Positions 1 through 5,414 of a stretch of DNA of 5,414 nucleotides are shown here, piece after piece. The stretch covers positions 1-5,414 of the forward strand of contig WQXC01000105.1 of assembly GCA_009785045.1 (NCBI GenBank), read 5' to 3'. This DNA is from Treponema sp. (GTDB taxonomy: Bacteria; Spirochaetota; Spirochaetia; Treponematales; Breznakiellaceae). Position numbers and translations under genes: made by a program. Under the pieces are notes generated by a model. The model saw nothing but the letters and a program-made list of their open reading frames with translations. It was not told where the DNA came from and ran no database searches. Within the stretch, counting starts at the first letter, position 1. Each line of letters starts with the position of its first letter.

Positions 1-895
1 AAAGATGGGCAAAACCAGAATTATCGCAGAGACAGGAGCCGGGCAACACGGAGTTGCTTCCGCAACTGCTGCTGCTCTTCTTGGGTTGGAGTGCGAAATT
101 TTTATGGGCAAGGAAGACACCGAGCGCCAGGCATTGAACGTCTACCGCATGGAGCTCCTTGGCGCAAAGGTTCATCCTGTTTTATCGGGAACCCAAACCT
201 TAAAAGACGCGGTAAACGAAACAATGCGCGAATGGGTAAGCCGTGTTCACGACACGCATTATGTACTTGGCTCGGTAATGGGACCGCACCCCTTTCCAAT
301 GATTGTGCGCGATTTTCAGGCAGTAATAAGCAGGGAAGCAAGAGAGCAAATACTTGCCGCGGAGGGTAAACTTCCCGCAGCCGTTATTGCATGCGTCGGC
401 GGAGGCAGTAATGCCATCGGAATGTTTTATAATTTTATAAATGATACTGATGTACGGCTCATCGGCTGCGAAGCTGCGGGTTTGGGTTTAAACACAGACA
501 AACATGCCGCTTCCATCGCAAAGGGAAAGGTAGGTATATTCCACGGGATGAAGTCTTATTTTTGTCAGAACGAAGAAGGTCAAATTGCGCCTGTACATTC
601 GATATCTGCAGGACTGGATTATCCTGGTATCGGACCGGAACATGCATGGTTATGCGACAGTAAGCGCGCAGAGTATGTCCCTGTTACAGACGAAGAAGCC
701 GTCTGCGCTTTTGAGTATTTATCCAGAACAGAAGGAATTATCTGCGCGATTGAAAGCGCGCACGCCATTGCCCATGCGCAAAAAATAGCAAAAGATTTTT
801 CCAGCGATGAAAGTATTATTGTCTGCCTTTCCGGCCGCGGTGACAAAGACGTTTCATCCATTGCCCGTTATCGCGGAAGGAAAATAAATGAGTAG
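1..895 (+). CDS. trpB: Tryptophan synthase beta subunit, 5' end cut by window edge
   Basis: TrpB is the PLP-dependent subunit that condenses indole with L-serine to give L-tryptophan, the last step of the pathway. The first whole codon is at 2-4 (Lys), and the frame is open to the TAG at 893-895. The Met codon at 5-7 is internal, because it matches the conserved MGK that precedes the AETGAGQHG motif. Numbering from that Met, Glu9 of AETGAG corresponds to catalytic Glu109 of the E. coli/Salmonella enzyme. GGGSN at 132-136 binds the PLP phosphate. Glu250 in EGIICAIES and Ser276 in LSGRGDKD match Glu350 and Ser377. The fragment aligns without visible gaps to the last three quarters of a roughly 397-residue protein, so about 100 residues are off the left edge, including the PLP lysine (Lys87). 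It overlaps trpA by 8 bases. There is no sign of decay. Family assignment is essentially certain. Confidence 0.97.
   Translation, partial: KMGKTRIIAETGAGQHGVASATAAALLGLECEIFMGKEDTERQALNVYRMELLGAKVHPVLSGTQTLKDAVNETMREWVSRVHDTHYVLGSVMGPHPFPMIVRDFQAVISREAREQILAAEGKLPAAVIACVGGGSNAIGMFYNFINDTDVRLIGCEAAGLGLNTDKHAASIAKGKVGIFHGMKSYFCQNEEGQIAPVHSISAGLDYPGIGPEHAWLCDSKRAEYVPVTDEEAVCAFEYLSRTEGIICAIESAHAIAHAQKIAKDFSSDESIIVCLSGRGDKDVSSIARYRGRKINE
875..881 (+). promoter_or_regulatory. Ribosome binding site of trpA, inside trpB
   Basis: GGAAGGA lies 6 bases upstream of the ATG at 888-890. It is a good match to the Shine-Dalgarno consensus at a normal distance. It sits within the last trpB codons and supports the trpA start at 888. 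With the overlapping stop and start (ATGAGTAG, 888-895) it suggests that ribosomes finishing trpB start trpA directly. Confidence 0.75.
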
Positions 896-1667
896 AATTA
901 ATAGCGCTTTTAAAAACGGCAAGGCATTTATCGCTTTTTTAACGGGCGGAGACCCAAATATAGAAAAAACAAAAGAGTTTGTTCTGGAGATGATTAAAGC
1001 CGGCGCAGACCTGATAGAAATAGGCATTCCTTTTTCCGACCCAATCGCAGAAGGCCCTGTAATACAGGAAGCGAACAACCGCGCATTAAAAGCAGGCGCT
1101 ACGGTGGAAAAGCTGTTCTCTCTTGTCGCAGATTTGCGAAAAGAAGCAGCTTGCGCAAATGTGCCTCTTGTTTTTCTTACTTATTTAAACCCTGTTTTTT
1201 ACTATGGATACGATGCGTTTTTTAAACGCTGCGCCGATACAGGGCTCGACGGTATCATCATTCCCGACCTGCCGTTCGAAGAACAGCCGCCTGTCAGAGA
1301 AGCGGCAAGCAAATACGATATAGACCTTATCTCTTTAATCGCGCCTACTTCCGAAGCGCGTATAAAAGAAATTGCAAAAACTGCAACAGGTTTTATTTAC
1401 CTAGTCTCATCAATGGGAGTAACAGGTATTCGCAGCGAAATTACCACAGACCTCTTTTCAATAACAGAAGCGATAAAATCTGTAACGGACACACCTGTCG
1501 CCATTGGCTTTGGCATTCACACAACAGAACAAGCTGCAAAGATGTCAAAAATCGCAGACGGTGTTATCGTTGGCAGTGCAATTGTAAAAACAATCGCGCA
1601 ATATGGTGAAAATGCCGCACCCCATATTTATAAATATGTAAAAGAAATGAAAGATGCTATCCGCTAG
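888..1667 (+). CDS. trpA: Tryptophan synthase alpha subunit
   Basis: TrpA cleaves indole-3-glycerol phosphate to indole and glyceraldehyde 3-phosphate, and passes indole through a tunnel to TrpB. The protein has 259 residues, close to the usual 260-270, and forms a single TIM barrel. Visible landmarks are FLTGGDP (17-23), the EIGIPFSDP signature (44-52) with catalytic Glu44 (Glu49 in E. coli), the loop-6 motif SSMGVTG (174-180) with Thr179 (Thr183 in E. coli), and the phosphate-binding stretches GFGI (207-210) and GSAIV (229-233). The second classical catalytic acid, Asp60 in E. coli, is Glu55 here (codon GAA, 1050-1052), reading IAEGP instead of LADGP. I recall AEGP from clostridial TrpA proteins, so this is probably a natural variant rather than damage. 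The start at 888 is supported by the ribosome binding site and by the usual N-terminal length. It is the last trp gene visible on this strand, and the next gene converges on it after 5 bases. Confidence 0.97.
   Translation: MSRINSAFKNGKAFIAFLTGGDPNIEKTKEFVLEMIKAGADLIEIGIPFSDPIAEGPVIQEANNRALKAGATVEKLFSLVADLRKEAACANVPLVFLTYLNPVFYYGYDAFFKRCADTGLDGIIIPDLPFEEQPPVREAASKYDIDLISLIAPTSEARIKEIAKTATGFIYLVSSMGVTGIRSEITTDLFSITEAIKSVTDTPVAIGFGIHTTEQAAKMSKIADGVIVGSAIVKTIAQYGENAAPHIYKYVKEMKDAIR
1623..1638. repeat. 16-bp perfect palindrome inside trpA
   Basis: The 16 bases starting CATATTTA are their own reverse complement. They fall in trpA codons 246-250 (His-Ile-Tyr-Lys-Tyr), about 30 bases before the stop. 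The sequence is almost all A and T, so coincidence combined with codon choice is a reasonable explanation. No function is claimed. Confidence 0.3.
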
Positions 1668-1682
1668 GCAGTTTATTTTTTT
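1655..1682. terminator. Possible weak terminator between convergent trpA and kinase genes
   Basis: TGCTA (1655-1659) can pair with TAGCA-type bases at 1665-1670 (TA-G-GCA, one bulged G at 1667) around a 5-base loop. The trpA stop codon lies within the 3' arm. On the plus strand a G and then TTTATTTTTTT (1672-1682) follow, the usual U-run of an intrinsic terminator. Read on the minus strand, the same hairpin is followed by a looser T-rich stretch, so it could serve both genes. The stem is only 5 pairs with a bulge, which is weak. It is proposed because the convergent genes leave no other room, and it may be nothing. Confidence 0.3.
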
Positions 1683-4678
1683 GGGCTTCGTTTAAGATAC
1701 TTACGCAGCATTCTGAAAAATTCTTCTACATCAAGCGGTTTTCCAATATGGTTATTCATCCCGGCTTCCATGCACTTCTCGACATCTTCACGGAAAACAT
1801 TGGCGGTCATGGCTATGATCGGTATTTTTTTACGCACATTGCCGGATTTTTCTATCAAATCTTTTTCGACCACCCTTATTCTGCGCGTTGCTTCTAAGCC
1901 GTCCATTTCCGGCATTTGCAAATCCATCAGTATAAGGTCGTAATCATCCGGCGACTCTGAGAATTTTGCAAGCGCTTCTTTGCCGTTTTCGGCGCAGTCA
2001 ACTTCCAGATAAGTCGGCTCAATTAACGCTTCTACAATCTCGCGGTTAATTTCTACGTCTTCTGCCAAAAGTATTTTATAACCTCTAAAATTATCTTCGG
2101 CATCAGCGGTTTTTTCTTCTGTAAGGTGATGTGAACCAATTGCTTCTGTAATAACATCTGCGATTGCAGACGGGAACAGCGGCTTGGATAGGAATTTATC
2201 AACGCCGGCTTTTCTTGCCATGTCTGCAATACCGCTCCACTCTGCTGCAGAAATCATAATTACAATTGTGTGCTCAGGCGATTTGGATTTTGCTTTAAGT
2301 TCTTTCGCAAGCATAATGCCGTCCATATCCGGCATTTTCCAATCAACAAAATAGATGTCGTACATGCCATTAACGCCGATATGCGCAAGCGCTTCCTGTC
2401 CGCTTAAAGCAACATCACAGTCTGTGCCAAAACCTTGCAGAATTTCTTTAAAGTAATCCAGTATCTCCTGATCATCATCCACTGCCATTATCGAGACATT
2501 ATCCCAGTTAATGCCAATTTCCGATAATCCCGGCGATTTCCTTTGTCCGCGTTTTGCTTTAAATGTAAAAGAGAATGATGAACCTTTGCCCATCTTTGAT
2601 TTTAAATCAATCTTTCCGCCCATAAGTTCGATGATATTTTTTGAAATAACAAGACCAAGCCCTGTACCGCCGAACTTGCGCGATGTTTTTGAATCGGCTT
2701 GCTGGAAAGACTGGAAAAGCTGCTCCTGCTGTTCGTCGCTTATTCCTATTCCGGTATCCGTAACTGTAACCTGGATTATATATGAATCATCTTCCTTGCC
2801 CAAAAACCGCGTATCAAGTTTTATGGAACCTTCTTCCGGTGTAAATTTAACCGCATTCCCCAGAAGATTTGTTATTACCTGCGCCAGGCGCTGATCATCG
2901 CCAAGAAGCTGCCTTGGTATCGATTTATCAATATGTACAGATAGCTTTTGCATTTTCTCATCGGCGCGGAACGCAATGATGTTAACAACACGCTGAAGCA
3001 TTTTTTCAAAGTCAAACTCTTCGCTGGATAATTCAAATTTATTCGCTTCTATTTTTGACATATCAAGAATGTCATTAATTACACCCAACAGGTGCTGAGA
3101 GGCATTTTCTATTTTTTCAAGGCAGTAATCTTTACGTGAAATATCATCGGCAGATTTACCAATAACAGTCATGCCGATAATAGCATTCATCGGCGTGCGT
3201 ATTTCGTGCGACATATTCGACAGGAAGTTACTTTTTGCCATCGAAGCGGCTTCGGCTTCTGCCCGTAATTTTTCTGTATTAAGTAAAATACTTTTTTCTT
3301 CGGTTATATCTTTAAGAGCTCCTGCAGTACGAATGGCATTGCCTTCGTTATCGCGAATAGTTTCGCCGGAAGCGCGGATATAAATATATTCGCCGTCTTT
3401 TCTTCGCAGCCGGAACTCCAGGTAATAAGGAGTATTTCCGGTTTTATCAAGCAAGTGGTTTGTTAAAGCTTCAACTGCTCTGTCCCTGTCTTCGGGATGC
3501 AATCCCTCACCCCAGGTTCTGATTTTATTGGGGTAATCTTCTTCGTTTGTGTATCCAAGCATTTTTCTAATGTCATCAGAAAAAACAACAGTATTATCAG
3601 GATTAACAGGATCGGCACTATTAATTTCCATATCCCATAAACCGATTTTTGTAGACTTAATAACCAAATTTAATTTTGCAAGCTGAAGTTCGTTAATATC
3701 TTTTGCCTGAGTAAGTTCTGTTTCATGTTTTTTTAAATTAGTCAGATCATACAAAAAACCTAACCCCAGAAAATCTTTTTCATCTTTAACACGCGTAAGA
3801 GTAAGGTCGATAGGAATTGGCGTTCCGTCCGACTTCTGATGATATCGCTCTGTTTTAACCGTCTCTCCGCTCATTGCAAGCGTCATGATATCCAGAGCAT
3901 CATGATTTGCAATTCTTCCGTCTTTTAAATACATAGGAGCAAAATCTTTAAAATAATTATCAATAATTTGCTGTTTGGGAGCATTGAACATTCTTGTAAG
4001 TTCTTCATTACAATCAAATACTTTTGGAGGATCCCCAGAAATTAAAGCCATACCGATAGGCATTGAATTTATTATTGCCCGGTTCAGCTTGTGCGCCGAA
4101 ACTATATCCCTCTCCATTTCTGAACGTAAAACTGCATTCGCGCACAAGAAAGCGGCAGACTTCATCATTTCCACACAGCAGTTGTCAAAAACCCGCTCAT
4201 TGCGATGATCGCTATAAAGAAGAAATCCCCAAAAAATACTTTTAATAAAAATTGGCGTAACAAATACTGACTTTGCACCGAAAGCTTCCATCATCTTGCC
4301 TTCATTACCGGTAATTTTGCTTACAGGACTGTTAACCGATTCATCATTTTTAAATATTTTTTCCCATTCAGGCGCTACCTGAGAATAAGAGACACTCCTG
4401 AGTTCAGATGTCGGCTCTGTAGTACCTCCGGCTGCTCTGTCCCAGCGGTAAATTTGAGATGCAAAAAGCCCTTCAGGCGTTGAATAATTTCGCCATAAAT
4501 TTAATCTGTCTAAATCTGCGGCATTTGCAATTAAACCCATGCCGATTGACATCATATTTTCAAATATATCTGTGCTGCTTGATAAAAAAACAGCCGCTGT
4601 CTTATTAAGCGCTTCTGCTGTTTTTTTGCTTTGTTCTAAAGCTCTTACTGCTTCATCAATACTTTTAAAGTTTTCCAT
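1673..4678 (-). CDS. Cytoplasmic hybrid sensor histidine kinase (GAF-PAS-PAS-HisKA-HATPase-REC-REC)
   Basis: This is a 1001-residue two-component hybrid kinase. A helical N-terminus leads into a GAF-like domain (about 28-188), PAS 1 (about 198-315) and PAS 2 (about 336-460, with the LHPEDR and RRKDGEYIYI features of a PAS_3-type fold). A short coiled linker follows, then HisKA (about 483-549, phospho-accepting His491 in SHEIRTP). The HATPase domain (about 593-708) shows the N box with Asn608, the G1 box DTGIGI at 641-646 and the G2 box GGTGLGL at 670-676. Receiver 1 (about 728-848) has Asp734-736, phospho-Asp779, Ser810 and Lys832. Receiver 2 (about 866-996) has Glu873/Asp874, phospho-Asp919, Thr958 and Lys980. 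All key catalytic residues are present. I see no signal peptide or membrane helix, so it should be soluble. It ends right after receiver 2, with no HPt or output domain, so phosphate probably goes to a separate HPt or regulator. The ligand is unknown. The ATG at 4676-4678 gives a sensible N-terminus, though the ribosome binding site is poor. It converges on trpA, and the transporter lies 63 bases upstream on the same strand. Confidence 0.95.
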   Translation of the reverse strand: MENFKSIDEAVRALEQSKKTAEALNKTAAVFLSSSTDIFENMMSIGMGLIANAADLDRLNLWRNYSTPEGLFASQIYRWDRAAGGTTEPTSELRSVSYSQVAPEWEKIFKNDESVNSPVSKITGNEGKMMEAFGAKSVFVTPIFIKSIFWGFLLYSDHRNERVFDNCCVEMMKSAAFLCANAVLRSEMERDIVSAHKLNRAIINSMPIGMALISGDPPKVFDCNEELTRMFNAPKQQIIDNYFKDFAPMYLKDGRIANHDALDIMTLAMSGETVKTERYHQKSDGTPIPIDLTLTRVKDEKDFLGLGFLYDLTNLKKHETELTQAKDINELQLAKLNLVIKSTKIGLWDMEINSADPVNPDNTVVFSDDIRKMLGYTNEEDYPNKIRTWGEGLHPEDRDRAVEALTNHLLDKTGNTPYYLEFRLRRKDGEYIYIRASGETIRDNEGNAIRTAGALKDITEEKSILLNTEKLRAEAEAASMAKSNFLSNMSHEIRTPMNAIIGMTVIGKSADDISRKDYCLEKIENASQHLLGVINDILDMSKIEANKFELSSEEFDFEKMLQRVVNIIAFRADEKMQKLSVHIDKSIPRQLLGDDQRLAQVITNLLGNAVKFTPEEGSIKLDTRFLGKEDDSYIIQVTVTDTGIGISDEQQEQLFQSFQQADSKTSRKFGGTGLGLVISKNIIELMGGKIDLKSKMGKGSSFSFTFKAKRGQRKSPGLSEIGINWDNVSIMAVDDDQEILDYFKEILQGFGTDCDVALSGQEALAHIGVNGMYDIYFVDWKMPDMDGIMLAKELKAKSKSPEHTIVIMISAAEWSGIADMARKAGVDKFLSKPLFPSAIADVITEAIGSHHLTEEKTADAEDNFRGYKILLAEDVEINREIVEALIEPTYLEVDCAENGKEALAKFSESPDDYDLILMDLQMPEMDGLEATRRIRVVEKDLIEKSGNVRKKIPIIAMTANVFREDVEKCMEAGMNNHIGKPLDVEEFFRMLRKYLKRSPKK

Positions 4679-4694
4679 TATAATCTCAATTATA
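4679..4694 (-). repeat. AT inverted repeat abutting the kinase start codon
   Basis: On the minus strand TATAAT, the 4-base loop TGAG and ATTATA run directly into the ATG at 4678-4676. The arms are perfect 6-base inverted repeats. The GAG in the loop is the only Shine-Dalgarno-like element ahead of the gene. It could be a weak hairpin, a small operator half-site pair, or a by-product of the AT-rich -10 region. Confidence 0.35.
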
Positions 4695-4741
4695 GGTAGA
4701 TTATCACATTTTAATAAAAAAATCTATGTATCGATAAAACC
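4679..4741 (-). promoter_or_regulatory. Intergenic region with possible kinase promoter
   Basis: These 63 AT-rich bases separate the transporter stop codon from the kinase start. On the minus strand there is an extended -10-like TGTGATAAT (4708-4700) and a perfect TATAAT (4694-4689). Neither has a recognisable TTGACA at 16-18 bases upstream. The first would give a leader of about 15 bases, while the second would leave almost no leader. A run of seven T (4722-4716, minus strand) is present, but no convincing stem precedes it, so readthrough from the transporter gene is equally possible. TATCGATA, an 8-base palindrome, lies at 4729-4736. Confidence 0.35.
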
Positions 4742-5414
4742 CTATTTCCGTCTTAAAGTATCCCATTGCGTAGCCAGCATTCCTGCAAGCATTAAACCAA
4801 AACCAAGCAATGTCCAGGCTCCGGCTTTTTCTGCAAGCAAAAGCGCTCCGCCAAGAGCGGCAAAACAGCCTTCAAAACAAAGAATAATCGTTGCATGGGC
4901 AGGAGGCGCGTCACGCTGCGCAACAACCTGCAGCGTATATGCAATTCCCACAGAGGCAAGCCCGCCGTACAGAATTGGAATTAACGCATCGATTGATAAT
5001 AAGACTGTCCCATCCCCAAGCGCAGAAACAAGCGCCGGAAATGGCTTCCACGCAAACATACCTGCGCTTAAAAGCGAAGGATCTATCCGCTCTACTATTG
5101 GACTTACAAACGGCTCTGCCAAAAAAGCGCCTATCATAGAGAATATACCGCAAACAGCAAATTGCCCGGCAGAAAGCTCCAGCGGATCGATGGGTACGGC
5201 GACGTCTGTTCTTGTTGATGTATCCGTTTTCGCGGCGGTGTTCATCAATCTGTCAATTAAAAGAACATGCGTCGTCCAGAAAAATGCGCTAATAACGATA
5301 AGAATGTCGCCGGGATTAATCGAGCCGGAGTTACCAGTTACACTGATAAAATAAAGACCGGAAAGTGTAAGAACAGATCCAACCCATGTAGGCAGCCCAG
5401 TTTTTCTTCCCAGA
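4742..5414 (-). CDS. EamA/DMT-superfamily membrane transporter, 5' end cut by window edge
   Basis: The protein resembles EamA-type drug/metabolite transporters, inner-membrane carriers or exporters of small metabolites. The substrate cannot be read from the sequence. The frame is open from the right edge to the TAG at 4744-4742, giving 223 residues. The Met and Leu codons near 5243-5248 are internal, because upstream residues continue a typical EamA sequence: GRKTGLPTW, then GLYFISV, then GDILIVISAFFWTTHVLL. About six hydrophobic segments are visible: WVGSVLTLSGLYFISV, the GDILIVISAFFW segment, GQFAVCGIFSMIGAFLA, the segment ending YGGLASVGIAYTLQVV, ATIILCFEGCFAALGGALLL and WTLLGFGLMLAGMLAT. 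QRDAPPAHATIILCFEG is a strong family signature of the second EamA repeat. Roughly 70-100 N-terminal residues are missing compared with a usual length near 300. Two hydrophilic or extended stretches look longer than usual (5192-5248 and 5009-5110). It lies upstream of the kinase on the same strand and could share its transcript. Confidence 0.88.
   Translation of the reverse strand, partial: LGRKTGLPTWVGSVLTLSGLYFISVTGNSGSINPGDILIVISAFFWTTHVLLIDRLMNTAAKTDTSTRTDVAVPIDPLELSAGQFAVCGIFSMIGAFLAEPFVSPIVERIDPSLLSAGMFAWKPFPALVSALGDGTVLLSIDALIPILYGGLASVGIAYTLQVVAQRDAPPAHATIILCFEGCFAALGGALLLAEKAGAWTLLGFGLMLAGMLATQWDTLRRK

Noticed and set aside
5..7. ATG that could be read as the trpB start
   Set aside because: It matches the internal MGK before AETGAGQHG. 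A protein starting here would lack the PLP lysine and a quarter of the fold, and a Lys codon precedes it in frame at the window edge.
2511..2894. A 127-codon plus-strand open frame opposite the kinase ATPase domain
   Set aside because: It lies fully inside the kinase gene, shows no motif and has no ribosome binding site I would trust. It is best read as a shadow of the kinase frame.
4714..4736. T-run on the minus strand after the transporter stop as an intrinsic terminator
   Set aside because: The only nearby self-complementary sequence is TATCGATA, which leaves no loop. No stem of useful length precedes the T-run.
5243..5248. TTG and ATG codons that could start a shorter transporter protein of about 168 residues
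   Set aside because: The same frame stays open to the window edge, and the 55 codons upstream encode typical EamA membrane segments, so these codons are internal.
4539..5354. A 271-codon open frame on the plus strand opposite the kinase start and the transporter
   Set aside because: It is antisense to two genes with clear family matches, it crosses the gap between them, and its translation is low-complexity (Ser/Ala/Pro/Ile) without recognisable motifs. The length follows from codon bias on the other strand.
1..5414. tRNA, rRNA, riboswitch, CRISPR, insertion sequence or phage elements
   Set aside because: Coding sequence fills nearly the whole window. I saw no clover-leaf-like segment, no regularly spaced repeats, no transposase or integrase motif and no terminal inverted repeats. 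A trp leader or T-box would lie upstream of the operon, outside the window.

Overview
The window is a stretch of ordinary bacterial chromosome, at moderate to low GC by eye. It holds four protein genes, two of them cut by the window edges, and no RNA gene, mobile element or CRISPR array that I can see. The plus strand carries the end of a tryptophan biosynthesis operon: trpB, missing about its first 100 codons, overlapping a complete trpA. The minus strand carries a 5'-truncated EamA/DMT-type membrane transporter followed by a complete 1001-residue hybrid histidine kinase. The host cannot be named from this sequence. The GAF domain of the kinase and the style of its tandem receivers resemble sensor kinases I associate with spirochaetes (Treponema-like) and gut Firmicutes or Synergistetes. 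That is an impression, not an identification.

Layout: trpB runs from the left edge to 895. trpA (888-1667) starts inside the last codons of trpB behind a good ribosome binding site, so the two subunits of tryptophan synthase are probably translationally coupled. The trp operon and the kinase converge with only 5 bases between their stop codons (1668-1672). A weak hairpin over the trpA stop, followed by a T-rich run, may end transcription there. The kinase occupies 1673-4678 on the minus strand. A 63-base AT-rich gap (4679-4741) separates it from the transporter (4742 to the right edge), which lies upstream of it on the same strand. The gap holds -10-like hexamers and a small inverted repeat next to the kinase start codon. 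No stretch longer than 300 bases lacks a gene.

Function: TrpB and TrpA form the two-enzyme complex that makes tryptophan from indole-3-glycerol phosphate and serine. The kinase looks like a cytoplasmic sensor (GAF-PAS-PAS) with a full catalytic core and two intact receiver domains, but no HPt or output domain, so it should pass phosphate to a separate partner. Nothing in the sequence ties its signal to tryptophan or to the transporter. I found no convincing new system. The points most worth a second look are an Asp-to-Glu change at the second catalytic position of TrpA, two lineage-type insertions with an internal peptide repeat in the transporter, and the architecture and start region of the kinase.
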